Part shown: positions 33,745-41,660 of the stretch, one piece after another
Position numbering within the stretch: position 1 is the first letter of the stretch
Layout of the letters: each line of letters opens with the position of its first letter
Assembly: GCA_035627615.1 (NCBI GenBank)
Contig: DASPLL010000047.1
Span: forward strand, 79,038-143,037
DNA: 64,000 nucleotides
Origin: BRH-c25 sp035627615
GTDB lineage: Bacteria > Bacillota > Clostridia > Lutisporales > Lutisporaceae
Reading direction: 5' to 3'
The notes under the pieces: model-generated
The model's input: the letters and a program-made list of their open reading frames with translations, nothing else
The model's database searches: none
Told to the model about the DNA's origin: nothing
Program-made: the position numbers and the translations under genes

Positions 33745-33860
33745 AGATATAGGTACGAGGTTCGGGAACGTAGTAGGGAACGACGCCCCCGTCGTTCCGC
33801 CGTAGGGGTTTCGAAGACCATGCATAAATTCTCGCATCTCGTATCTCGAATCTCGCATCT
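33745..33860. repeat. Word-repeat and hairpin intergenic region
   Basis: AGGTACGAGGTTCGGG, then a hairpin GGAACGACG-cccc-CGTCGTTCC (33777-33800 region) followed by GCCGTAGGGG, then CTCGCATCTCGTATCTCGAATCTCGCATCTG, four variants of an 8-base word. Non-coding; same style as the other word-repeat loci. Confidence 0.7.
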
Positions 33861-33891
33861 GTTATAAAATATGTAAGGACAGGTGAAAGCT

Positions 33892-34149
33892 ATGGGAGTT
33901 GAAATGAATAATATGGATATGCACGACCTTGAGGATGTGCTGTATGAAACCTCGAAATTCAATGACAAGGATTTCAAAACCTTTGAAGAAGCTCTGCTGG
34001 ACATGTACGGAGGCATAAACACAGGAAACCTGAAGAAGGTCATAGACTATGTGGAGAATGAACTCGGCCTGAGGTCCGACGCGGACCTGACACATCTGGA
34101 TACCAATCAGAAGAGGAAAATAGTTGAGTATGTTTCAACGCTGGGGTAG
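33892..34149 (+). CDS. Small protein, unknown
   Basis: 85 residues from ATG 33892 (AGGTG 6 bases upstream; a GTG at 33883 is possible). Acidic helical protein: MHDLEDVLYETSKFNDKDFK, TFEEALLDMYGGINTGNLKK, VIDYVENELGLRSDADLTHL, DTNQKRKIVEYVSTLG. No motif recognised. Followed by a hairpin. Confidence 0.65.
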   Translation: MGVEMNNMDMHDLEDVLYETSKFNDKDFKTFEEALLDMYGGINTGNLKKVIDYVENELGLRSDADLTHLDTNQKRKIVEYVSTLG

Positions 34150-34160
34150 TAAATATGTAA

Positions 34161-34195
34161 ATGAAGCTCACATCTTAACGGATGTGGGCTTCATT
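34161..34195. terminator. Hairpin between convergent genes
   Basis: ATGAAGCTCACATC, 6-base loop, GATGTGGGCTTCAT (one G-U). U-tracts are weak on both strands, so it may act in both directions. Confidence 0.6.
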
Positions 34196-34240
34196 AGAAA
34201 ATTATTATAACTATAACAAATATTATAAACTATTATTATT

Positions 34241-35341
34241 TTATCTGCTAGCCTGCCTGTGCTCTGCAATGAGCAGATCGACCATCCTGCCGTAGCTTTG
34301 GACTCCGTCCTTCTGCTTGTTGGCTTTGAGGTATGCGTTGTTTACTTTGTTGGTGGTGCGTTCCACCGGACCATCATATTTCTTCCAGAATTCCCTGAGC
34401 TCTGTTAGGTCATGGCGCACTCCTTCACTGTAATTCTCTGAAAGTCTTGCATGTACAGTACGGTCGCTTCTGTAAAGGGCATTCATGGAGTGAGTCAATG
34501 CCAGCAGCATTCCGGAATACCTGTAGTTCACATCGGGATGCGCGGTACAGGCCAGATAAGAAATATAATTGGCTTCATCCTCCCGGGAGAAGCCCCGCTG
34601 ATGGGCCATCTCGTGGGAGGCAGTAGAAGGCAGCGACGACTCGGGTATAGCCACATTCACATTTGCTTCACCGGTAAAAGGGAAATATATGCCGCATATT
34701 CCGGTGTAATTCATCAGCTCTGACAGGAGCACCGGCTTGGGATTGCCGTAGCTTCCCGCAAGCTCAGGATAAACAGAAGCTATGGCTTCATAGCCCTTAT
34801 TACAGTTCTTCAGGATATCACGGCTGCTGCCTGGTATATCAATGTTCCCCTTTGCATCTATAATGACTGATACTCTTAAGGAATTAGCCCGCTCTATAAG
34901 AGTCTGGCACAAGCTTTCCAGTTCCTTGACTGAAGCCGGCTGCACATCCAGGCCTGCAATATCGGCAAAGGGCATCCGGTAGTAGTTAAGGCCCCAGATG
35001 CTGACAAAGCAGAAAACTGCTATACTGGCTATAACAAGAATATTGGTTACGTATTTTAGAAGCGGCATGAAGCCGGCACCGGGGCGAGAAAAAGCTTTTA
35101 TTAAGACTCTGATTGTGTAGAGGATAAAAGCCGCTGGTACCAGGATCACAATCAGCTCAGCCAGAGAAAAGGGGATAACACCTGTAACACTGCTCAGTAT
35201 GCGGCCTATTAGCCTATATATTCCTGTAGAATAAAACCTCTCAACAAGCTCCGGTTTCCTGGAGGAAATATGTACAAGAGCGGCAGTAAATGGTATAAGG
35301 AGCAATATTGAAAGTTTCCTAAATAAATCTTTATTCTTCAT
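34241..35341 (-). CDS. DUF3810 membrane protein with HExxH motif
   Basis: 366 residues if started at ATG 35341 (MKNKDLFRKLSIL; weak GGA site); ATGs at 35374 and 35392 have no site. Three N-terminal transmembrane helices (LSILLLIPFTAALV; IPFSLAELIVILVPAAFIL; YVTNILVIASIAVFCFVSIW), then a large domain with GICGIYFPFTGEANVNV and SHEMAHQRGFSREDEANYIS, an HExxH-type zinc peptidase motif, and HTNALYRSD-like helices. DUF3810 is an uncharacterised, probably membrane-bound metalloprotease family. Single gene. Confidence 0.85.
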   Translation of the reverse strand: MKNKDLFRKLSILLLIPFTAALVHISSRKPELVERFYSTGIYRLIGRILSSVTGVIPFSLAELIVILVPAAFILYTIRVLIKAFSRPGAGFMPLLKYVTNILVIASIAVFCFVSIWGLNYYRMPFADIAGLDVQPASVKELESLCQTLIERANSLRVSVIIDAKGNIDIPGSSRDILKNCNKGYEAIASVYPELAGSYGNPKPVLLSELMNYTGICGIYFPFTGEANVNVAIPESSLPSTASHEMAHQRGFSREDEANYISYLACTAHPDVNYRYSGMLLALTHSMNALYRSDRTVHARLSENYSEGVRHDLTELREFWKKYDGPVERTTNKVNNAYLKANKQKDGVQSYGRMVDLLIAEHRQASR

Positions 35342-35399
35342 CTGAAATCCAGCTTTCTGTATAAATATAATCATGTGTCTTAGATAAAACATGCGTATT

Positions 35400-35548
35400 C
35401 AGTCGCTAGTCACTAGACTCTGGTCGCTAGATTAGAGCAGGGCTTCGAAGGCTGCGCTAAGTCCATGCCCATAAGGAATACTAGATAATCTAGAGACTAG
35501 TGACTCGTGACTAGCGACTGTAGAAGAATGCTGCGCGTTCTTCTACAT
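35400..35548. repeat. CTAGTCGC foldback plus perfect 10-bp hairpin
   Basis: CAGTCGCTAGTCACTAGACT and its extension (35400-35434) are mirrored by 35481-35520, which ends GTGACTAGCGACTG: arms of ~35-40 bases around a 46-base centre. Immediately after comes TGTAGAAGAA/TTCTTCTACA (35520-35548). These are the same words as at 20312 and 21909 but in inverted arrangement. Non-coding; it lies at the 5' side of the DUF3810 gene. Confidence 0.75.
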
Positions 35549-35585
35549 ATACTGAATTATAACAGAAAATTTAAAAAATTAATAC

Positions 35586-35614
35586 TTGACATTTGAATCC
35601 ATTAAGAGTATTAT
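35586..35614 (+). promoter_or_regulatory. Sigma-A promoter of the LOR/SDH T-box transcript
   Basis: TTGACA (35586-35591), 17-base spacer, TATTAT (35609-35614), followed by the T-box leader. Confidence 0.88.
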
Positions 35615-35629
35615 ATAAAGAAATTTACA

Positions 35630-35895
35630 TTGTATGGCGATGAAGAGGATCAGTAGAGAAGAAGATTCTAAAAGAGAGGAAAACTCACCGGCTGAAAGGT
35701 TTTCTGAGATTATTTTTCTTGAACCCGCCCTCAAAGCTGCAGATGAAAAGTCTTGCCGCAGTCCTGCGTTATTGGCATACAAGAGGATTATACGTTGAAC
35801 CCTTTTCTAGGGAGGGTTTTTTGAGTATAGTCAAATTGGGTGGTACCGCGAACAGCCTTCGTCCCTTTTATTGGGATGGAGGTTTTTTATTTTAT
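35630..35895 (+). promoter_or_regulatory. T-box leader, probable proline specifier (CCC)
   Basis: T-box core GGGTGGTACCGCGAA (35838-35852), terminator CCTTCGTCCC/GGGATGGAGG with TTTTTT (35856-35888). In stem I, aligning GAA-CCC-GCCCTC with the GAA-TGG-ACTC specifier loop of the Trp leader in this window gives the codon CCC (35724-35726), proline. AAC or CCG in the same loop cannot be excluded without folding. Uncharged tRNA should raise expression of the gene at 35916. Confidence 0.88.
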
Positions 35896-35915
35896 CTAAA
35901 TAGGAGGTATTAGAT

Positions 35916-36926
35916 ATGGATTGCATTGATTCTTACACAGCTTCGGTAGTATTGAAAGAAGCGATTATGGATAAACATGTGCCCGATGATTTCTATTCGA
36001 CAACGAACTACAAAACAATGATCTTCTGGGAGGGGAGCTGGATAACGGTTCAGAACCAGAGGATGGATGCTATGATAGTAGTGGACCGGAACGGTGCATA
36101 TTGCAAGAAGCTGCGTGACATAAAGAAAGGAGACCGACTGGTCTGCGGTGATACGGGCGTCAGGGTGCTGAATGATGATGGCAGCGGGGATAGAGACCTC
36201 TTCGGGTTTATGAACAACTGTGTTTCTTCCGAAAGAAGGAATGAGCTTATTATAAGAGAGCTGGCGGAGAATATTGCCATCAGTAACAAGAAGGTCACCT
36301 TTGTGTTGGGCCCTGTTGTGGTCCATACCGGAGGGGATGCATATCTCAGGGAGCTGATCCGGGACGGTTATGTTTCCAGTATACTTGCCGGAAATGCTGT
36401 TGCAGTGCATGATATTGAGAAGAGCCTTTACGGAACCTCACTGGGAGTGTGCGCAAAATCAGGCAGGGCAGTGCCGATGGGATACCGCAATCATATGCGT
36501 GCGATAAACCAGGTGAACAGGTATGGAGGTATAAAAGAGGCCGTGGAAGCCGACGCGGTGAATTCCGGCATTATGTATGAGTGTGTGAAGAACGGCATTC
36601 CTTTTGTACTGGCAGGAAGCCTCAGAGACGACGGGCCGCTGCCGGATACCATAACGGATATGATAAAGGCACAGGAGGCCTATTCAAAGTACCTTATGGA
36701 TTCAGACATCGTCATTGTGCTGGGTAGCATGCTGCACGGGATAGCTTCCGGAAATATGCTTCCGGCCAAAGTTGAAATGGTGTGTGTCGATATAAACCCA
36801 GCAGTTGTGACCAAGCTCAGCGACAGAGGCAGCAGTCAGGCTGCCGGAATAGTAACGGACGTCGGTTTGTTTTTAAATCTTCTGGTTAAAGAATTAAAGG
36901 ATAGACAGCTTCGGCAGGTTATCTAG
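35916..36926 (+). CDS. LOR/SDH-domain protein (TIGR00300), ornithine cyclodeaminase type
   Basis: 336 residues, AGGAGG site. It follows TIGR00300/LOR-SDH throughout: WITVQNQRMDAMIVVD, KKGDRLVCGDTGVRV, ILAGNAVAVHDIEKSLYGTS, FVLAGSLRDDGPLPDTITDM, LGSMLHGIASGNMLPAKVEM and VCVDINPAVVTKLSDRGSSQ. Archaeal members and the C-terminal domain of cyanobacterial AgrE convert ornithine to proline with ammonia release. This protein is shorter than the ~400-residue archaeal type, lacking much of the N-terminal swivel domain. The proline-type T-box leader supports a role in proline synthesis. Confidence 0.88.
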   Translation: MDCIDSYTASVVLKEAIMDKHVPDDFYSTTNYKTMIFWEGSWITVQNQRMDAMIVVDRNGAYCKKLRDIKKGDRLVCGDTGVRVLNDDGSGDRDLFGFMNNCVSSERRNELIIRELAENIAISNKKVTFVLGPVVVHTGGDAYLRELIRDGYVSSILAGNAVAVHDIEKSLYGTSLGVCAKSGRAVPMGYRNHMRAINQVNRYGGIKEAVEADAVNSGIMYECVKNGIPFVLAGSLRDDGPLPDTITDMIKAQEAYSKYLMDSDIVIVLGSMLHGIASGNMLPAKVEMVCVDINPAVVTKLSDRGSSQAAGIVTDVGLFLNLLVKELKDRQLRQVI

Positions 36927-36975
36927 TGATTATTAACACAACAACTTTCTTGTCTTTCATAGTGTTAATAATCAC
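36926..36975 (+). terminator. Hairpin after the LOR/SDH gene
   Basis: Perfect 14-bp arms GTGATTATTAACAC/GTGTTAATAATCAC with a 22-base loop, starting at the stop codon. No U-tract; possible terminator or mRNA-stabilising hairpin. Confidence 0.5.
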
Positions 36976-36986
36976 ATCCTTGATTC

Positions 36987-37029
36987 AGTGCCTCGTATGC
37001 TTAAGAAGGGATATACGTTACGAGGCACT
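36987..37029. repeat. Inverted repeat AGTGCCTCGTA/TACGAGGCACT
   Basis: Perfect 11-bp arms with a 21-base loop in the gap before the acyl-CoA dehydrogenase operon. A further hairpin-like segment with GCCGG/CCGGC and flanking TATCA/TGATA lies at 37144-37182. Together with the preceding hairpin and the sigma-54 promoter these are the only things seen in the ~485-base gap. Confidence 0.6.
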
Positions 37030-37289
37030 AGTGCCCAATATTTTGCACATAGTGTAAGAAACCCGAAAACGCTCTATTTATGCGGCATCAGAAACACAAT
37101 AAAAATAACGGATAATTAATATTATTACAATATATGTTAAAAAAATATCAATTGGCGCCGGTTATCCGGCACTGACTGATATTTTTATGTTATTATGAGG
37201 TTTTTGAAAATAATATGGATATACTCTGACTGGTTGAAAACTATGATAAATATTTGACAAAAAAATAAATTATCTGTCGAATAAGAAGC

Positions 37290-37304
37290 TGGCACGATAA
37301 TTGC
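37290..37304 (+). promoter_or_regulatory. Sigma-54 promoter of the acyl-CoA dehydrogenase operon
   Basis: TGGCACGATAATTGC matches the -24/-12 consensus TGGCAC-N5-TTGC with exact GG-N10-GC spacing. It lies ~110 bases before the start codon. It implies control by an enhancer-binding activator, none of which is encoded in the window. Confidence 0.88.
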
Positions 37305-37411
37305 TAAATATTTAACAATGAAAACCGTTATTGCAACAGCATTTATAGTTATCACACACAAATTTTTATAAAAGGGGAATTCAAGGTCCCGAAATGAAGG
37401 AGGAAGTATTT

Positions 37412-38551
37412 ATGAACTTTAGCCTGACTAAGGAACAGGAAATGGTTAGGAAGCTTATGAAGGAGTTCAGCGAAAAGGTCGTGAAGCCGCTGGCTGCCGA
37501 AATTGATGCGGCAGAAAGATTCCCGAGGGAAACGGTGGAGAAGCTGGCGCGGTATGATATGATGGGAATTCCGTTCCCTAAGAAATATGGTGGTGCCGGG
37601 GGAGACAATCTTTCCTACTCAATAGCTGTAGAAGAGCTTTCAAAGGTGTGTGGAACAACCGGGGTCATACTATCGGCGCATGCTTCCCTTGGAGCTCATC
37701 CTATATACCAGTATGGGACGGAAGAGCAGAAAATGAAGTACCTGGTACCTCTCGCAAAGGGTGAAAAGCTTGGAGCCTTCGGATTGACAGAACCCAATGC
37801 CGGTACTGATTCATCAGCACAGCAGACAGTCGCCGTACTTGATGGAGACAATTATATATTGAACGGTTCAAAGGTGTTCATCACAAACGGTGGAGAAGCG
37901 GATATATATATAGTATTCGCAATGACTGACAAGTCAAAAGGGAACAAAGGCATCTCCGCTTTTATCGTTGAGAAGGACTTTAAAGGCTTCTGCATAGGCA
38001 AGAAGGAAGACAAGCTTGGAATAAGGGGTTCGAGCACTACTGAGCTTATATTTGAAAACTGTGTGGTGCCCAAAGAAAATCTTCTGGGCGAAGTGGGAAA
38101 AGGCTTTGGTATAGCTATGCAGACCCTGGACGGCGGAAGAATAGGAATAGCGGCACAGGCACTTGGAATTGCCGAAGGTGCACTTGAGGAAGCCGTTAAG
38201 TATATGAAGGAAAGAAAGCAGTTCGGAAAGCCGTTGTCAGCCTTTCAGGGCTTGCAGTGGATGGTGGCCGAAATGGCAACAAGAGTAGAAGCAGCAAGAT
38301 TCCTTGTATATAATGCTGCCGACAAGAAGGATAAGAAGCTTCCTTTCTCTGTGGAAGCAGCAATGGCAAAGCTGTATGCAGCAGAAACAGCAATGGAGGT
38401 TACCACAAAGGCAGTGCAGATTTTCGGCGGCTACGGATACACAAGGGATTATCCGGTAGAGAGAATGATGAGGGATGCAAAAATAACTGAAATATATGAA
38501 GGTACTTCGCAGGTGCAGAAGATGGTTATTGCAGCGAAGGTACTGAAGTAA
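37412..38551 (+). CDS. Short-chain acyl-CoA dehydrogenase (Bcd/CarC-like)
   Basis: 379 residues from ATG 37412 (AAGGAGG 9 bases upstream). FAD enzyme of the acyl-CoA dehydrogenase family, here likely acting as an enoyl-CoA reductase with the EtfAB pair. Signatures: FSLTKEQEMVRKLMKEF, LGAFGLTEPNAGTDSS, VFITNGGEADIYIVFA, RIGIAAQALGIAEGAL, QIFGGYGYTRDYPVERMMRDAKITEIYEGTSQVQ (catalytic Glu in EIYEGTS). The gene order dehydrogenase-etfB-etfA matches carCDE of Acetobacterium and bcd-etfBA; crotonase, thiolase and hydroxybutyryl-CoA dehydrogenase genes are missing. Confidence 0.93.
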   Translation: MNFSLTKEQEMVRKLMKEFSEKVVKPLAAEIDAAERFPRETVEKLARYDMMGIPFPKKYGGAGGDNLSYSIAVEELSKVCGTTGVILSAHASLGAHPIYQYGTEEQKMKYLVPLAKGEKLGAFGLTEPNAGTDSSAQQTVAVLDGDNYILNGSKVFITNGGEADIYIVFAMTDKSKGNKGISAFIVEKDFKGFCIGKKEDKLGIRGSSTTELIFENCVVPKENLLGEVGKGFGIAMQTLDGGRIGIAAQALGIAEGALEEAVKYMKERKQFGKPLSAFQGLQWMVAEMATRVEAARFLVYNAADKKDKKLPFSVEAAMAKLYAAETAMEVTTKAVQIFGGYGYTRDYPVERMMRDAKITEIYEGTSQVQKMVIAAKVLK

Positions 38552-38577
38552 TCATTATAAATTAGGAGGTTATTCTT

Positions 38578-39366
38578 ATGAAGATAATTGTCTGCATAAA
38601 GCAGGTTCCGGATACGAATGAAGTTAAGCTGGACCCCAAGACCGGGACGCTTATAAGAGATGGTGTTCCAAGTATAATAAATCACGATGACATGAATGCA
38701 CTGGAGGAAGCCCTCGCGCTTAAGGATAGATACAAGGATGTAGAAATAACAGCACTTACAATGGGCCCGCCGCAGGCTGATGTAGCACTCAGGGAGGCTC
38801 TTGCAATGGGAGCGGACAGGGCAATACTTGTCTCAGACAGGGCTTTTGCCGGCGCCGATACATGGGCCACCTCAAATACACTAACAGCTGCAATAAAGAA
38901 AATAGGCAGCTATGACATGATATTCTGCGGAAGACAGGCTATAGACGGAGATACTGCGCAGGTCGGACCCCAGATAGCAGAAAAGCTTGACCTTCCACAG
39001 GTCACCTATGTTCAGAAAATGGAAGTGAACGGGGATACAGTGACTGCACAGAGAGCTTTGGAGGACGGCTATGAGGTGATCGAGGTAATAATGCCCTGCG
39101 TGCTAACAGCAATAAAGGAACTGAATGCTCCAAGATATGCAAGCGTAAAAGGAATATTTGAGGCATACAGGGAAAAAACAGTTGAGAGTTGGACTGCGAA
39201 GGATATAGAGATAGATCCTGAAATAATAGGCCTGAATGGTTCTCCCACAAATGTAAGGAGGACCTTCACACCTGAGCCCAAGGGCAAAGGTACAATGCTT
39301 ACCGGCTGTGACAGAGGTACGGTATGCGATCTCTTCGGCAGGCTTAAAGAAAAACATATAATATAA
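38578..39366 (+). CDS. etfB: Electron transfer flavoprotein beta subunit
   Basis: 262 residues, AGGAGG site, 26 bases after the dehydrogenase. Family signatures: MKIIVCIKQVPDTNEVKLDP, NALEEALALKD, ALTMGPPQADVALREALAMG, CGRQAIDGDTAQVGPQIAE, LPQVTYVQKMEV. In electron-bifurcating Etf complexes this subunit holds a flavin that takes electrons from NADH; whether this one bifurcates needs the flavin-site comparison, but the EtfA with a ferredoxin head makes it plausible. Confidence 0.95.
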   Translation: MKIIVCIKQVPDTNEVKLDPKTGTLIRDGVPSIINHDDMNALEEALALKDRYKDVEITALTMGPPQADVALREALAMGADRAILVSDRAFAGADTWATSNTLTAAIKKIGSYDMIFCGRQAIDGDTAQVGPQIAEKLDLPQVTYVQKMEVNGDTVTAQRALEDGYEVIEVIMPCVLTAIKELNAPRYASVKGIFEAYREKTVESWTAKDIEIDPEIIGLNGSPTNVRRTFTPEPKGKGTMLTGCDRGTVCDLFGRLKEKHII

Positions 39367-39381
39367 ATTGGAGGGCTAAAA

Positions 39382-40578
39382 ATGAGTGTTAAAATATTAT
39401 CTGAAAAATGTAAAGGCTGCAAGCTTTGTATTAAGTCCTGTCCCTTCAATGCCATATATATGAAGGACGGCAAAGCGGTATTGAATGATAATTGTTCAGG
39501 CTGCGGCGCCTGTGAAAGCTCATGTAAGTTCAAGGCTATAGAGGTTGAAAAGGTAGAAAAAAAGGCAGTAAAGGATTTATCTGCATACAAGGGCGTCTGG
39601 GTATTTGCAGAGCAGAGGAACGGCAAGCTTATGGGTACTGCTTTTGAACTGATAGGTGAAGGCAGAAAGCTCGCTAACAAATTAGGTGTGGAATTATCAG
39701 CCCTGCTTCTTGGAAGTAATGTGGCAGGTCTGGCAGATGAGCTTATACACCACGGAGCAGACAGAGTAATACTGGCAGATCATCCTGAGCTCAAGCTTTA
39801 CACTACGGATGGTTATACAAAGGTTATCACCGACCTTGTAAACAGCAAAAAGCCTGAGATAATACTCATAGGTGCGACAAACATAGGCAGGGATCTGGGA
39901 CCAAGGATCGCCGCAAGGCTTGACACAGGGCTCACAGCCGACTGTACAAAGCTTGAGATCGATGAGGAACAGAAGATCCTGCTCCAGACAAGGCCAGCCT
40001 TCGGCGGAAACATAATGGCAACGATCATCACTCCCAAGCACAGACCGCAGATGGCTACAGTAAGGCCCGGCGTTATGAAAAAACTTTCCTCCGACAGCAC
40101 CAGAAAGGGTGTGGTCGAAAAGGTTGAAGTTGTTCTAGAGAAAAAGGATATCAGGACAATAGTGAAAGAAGTGGTCAAATCTGCAAAACAGGCAGTAAAC
40201 CTTATTGATGCAGATGTAATAGTATCAGGAGGAAGAGGACTCGGAGGACCGGAAGGCTTCAAGCTCATAGAAGAGCTTGCCAATGAGCTGGGCGGTGTAG
40301 TCGGCTCCTCCCGTGCAGCAGTCGACAGCGGCTGGATAGCCCAGGACCACCAGGTAGGCCAGACAGGAAAGACAGTAAGACCGAAGATATATGTAGCCTG
40401 CGGCATATCAGGAGCCATACAGCACCTGGCAGGGATGCAGACCAGTGACTGCATAATAGCGGTGAACAAGAATCCGGATGCTCCGATATTCGACGTAGCC
40501 GATTACGGTATAGTAGGAGACCTTTATAAAGTCATACCGATGATGGTTGAAGAAGTCAGGAAGGTAAAGGAAGCATAA
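39382..40578 (+). CDS. etfA: Electron transfer flavoprotein alpha subunit with N-terminal two-[4Fe-4S] domain
   Basis: 398 residues. Residues 1-60 form a bacterial ferredoxin domain with two CxxCxxCxxxC sets (CKGCKLCIKSCPFNA and CSGCGACESSCKFKA), then EtfA: WVFAEQRNGKLMGTAFELIG, LLLGSNVAGLADELIHHGADRV, GRDLGPRIAARLDTGLTADC, and the FAD-binding C-terminal domain VSGGRGLGGPEGFKLIEELA, VGSSRAAVDSGWIA, QVGQTGKTVRPKIYVACGISG. The ferredoxin-headed form occurs in CarE (caffeyl-CoA reductase) and lactate-dehydrogenase Etf complexes. GGAGG site; 15 bases after etfB. Confidence 0.95.
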   Translation: MSVKILSEKCKGCKLCIKSCPFNAIYMKDGKAVLNDNCSGCGACESSCKFKAIEVEKVEKKAVKDLSAYKGVWVFAEQRNGKLMGTAFELIGEGRKLANKLGVELSALLLGSNVAGLADELIHHGADRVILADHPELKLYTTDGYTKVITDLVNSKKPEIILIGATNIGRDLGPRIAARLDTGLTADCTKLEIDEEQKILLQTRPAFGGNIMATIITPKHRPQMATVRPGVMKKLSSDSTRKGVVEKVEVVLEKKDIRTIVKEVVKSAKQAVNLIDADVIVSGGRGLGGPEGFKLIEELANELGGVVGSSRAAVDSGWIAQDHQVGQTGKTVRPKIYVACGISGAIQHLAGMQTSDCIIAVNKNPDAPIFDVADYGIVGDLYKVIPMMVEEVRKVKEA

Positions 40579-40581
40579 TGG

Positions 40582-40613
40582 CAAAAGCCTATAGCTGCAA
40601 ATATAGGCTTTTG
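40582..40613 (+). terminator. Terminator after etfA
   Basis: CAAAAGCCTATA, 8-base loop, TATAGGCTTTTG; short T-run inside the 3' arm. Confidence 0.7.
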
Positions 40614-40780
40614 AACACCTTCCCATAACTGGACTTATACCAGCCGCTGTTTTTCCAGTACATGCTCTCATTACTTTATGAGAAATTTTCCAGAAAAGCC
40701 TTGACAAGGAAAAATCTATATTCTAAAATTCCATCAAAGATACACGAAGCTGCATTATAAAAAGAAGTGGGGTGTGGATG

Positions 40781-41524
40781 ATGCATAAGGTCAATTATGA
40801 CAAGATATCCGAAATATACGATACAGTAAGGTCAGGAGACCTTGAGGTTATAACATATATACTGGATAACAAGCTGCTGGACCGTAGATCCAGGGTTCTG
40901 GAAATAGGCTGCGGCTCCGGCAACAATACTGTACTTATGTCTGCTGCAACGGAAGCAGAGATCTACGGACTGGATCAATCAAGGGGAATGCTTGACAAAG
41001 CGGAAAAGAAGAGCGGAAGGATACATTTCATGCAGGGAGATGCGGTGACGCTTGCGGGTATTGAAAATGAAAGCTTTGATGCGGTATATATGGTGGATGT
41101 GATACATCATATCAGGGATATAGCTGCTATGTTCAGTAATATATATAGAGTACTGAAAAAGTACGGGATGGTGTTTGTGTTTACCGATACCCATGAGAAA
41201 ATAAGGAACGAGCGGTTGACCAGCAAATATTTCCCTGAGACAGTAGAAGTAGAGCTTATGAGATATCAACCTACAGAACAGATTTTTGCAGTTATGAAAG
41301 CTTGTGGGTTCAGTAATGTAAAGCTGGAAAGACTCAAATGCGAAGAACAGCTCAATATGGGAGAGTACCTGATAAAGGTTGCGGAGGCAAAAGGATATTC
41401 GATGTTCCACCTTATTCCGGATGAAGCGATAGAAAGAGGCATTCAAAGGATAAGACAGGCTATGGAAGACGGCCCCTTAAGCTATACACCTAATACACCG
41501 GTGTTTTCAGGAGTGAAGAAATAA
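40781..41524 (+). CDS. Class I SAM-dependent methyltransferase
   Basis: 247 residues from ATG 40781 (GGGGTG upstream; ATG 40778 and GTG 40772 are alternatives). Motif I VLEIGCGSGNNTVLMSA, AEIYGLDQSRGMLDKAEKK, FMQGDAVTL, DAVYMVDVIHHIRDIAAM, NIYRVLKKYGMVFVFTDTHE. Methyltransf_11/25 type; small-molecule or lipid acceptor likely, unknown. Single gene with its own terminator. Confidence 0.88.
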   Translation: MHKVNYDKISEIYDTVRSGDLEVITYILDNKLLDRRSRVLEIGCGSGNNTVLMSAATEAEIYGLDQSRGMLDKAEKKSGRIHFMQGDAVTLAGIENESFDAVYMVDVIHHIRDIAAMFSNIYRVLKKYGMVFVFTDTHEKIRNERLTSKYFPETVEVELMRYQPTEQIFAVMKACGFSNVKLERLKCEEQLNMGEYLIKVAEAKGYSMFHLIPDEAIERGIQRIRQAMEDGPLSYTPNTPVFSGVKK

Positions 41525-41565
41525 GCAAAAAATCTATGATGGTTAAAACTAATTTTAAAAATAAT

Positions 41566-41609
41566 AAAAAGAGAAGTCACAAATTGTAAAATGTGGCTTC
41601 TCTTTTTGT
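41566..41609 (+). terminator. Terminator after the methyltransferase
   Basis: AAAAAGAGAAGTCACA, 10-base loop, TGTGGCTTCTCTTTTT: long stem, A-rich entry and T-rich exit, so usable on both strands. Confidence 0.92.
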
Positions 41610-41660
41610 TATAATCTTATATAGAAATAATAATTTTTGATAACAGGACGGTGAAGCATA

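Noticed and set aside
37144..37182. Hairpin as terminator of the LOR/SDH gene
   Set aside because: It lies over 200 bases after the stop with only a broken T-run; kept as a structural note, not a terminator call.
38578..40578. EtfAB as part of a full butyrate (bcs) operon
   Set aside because: No crotonase, thiolase or hydroxybutyryl-CoA dehydrogenase gene lies on either side.
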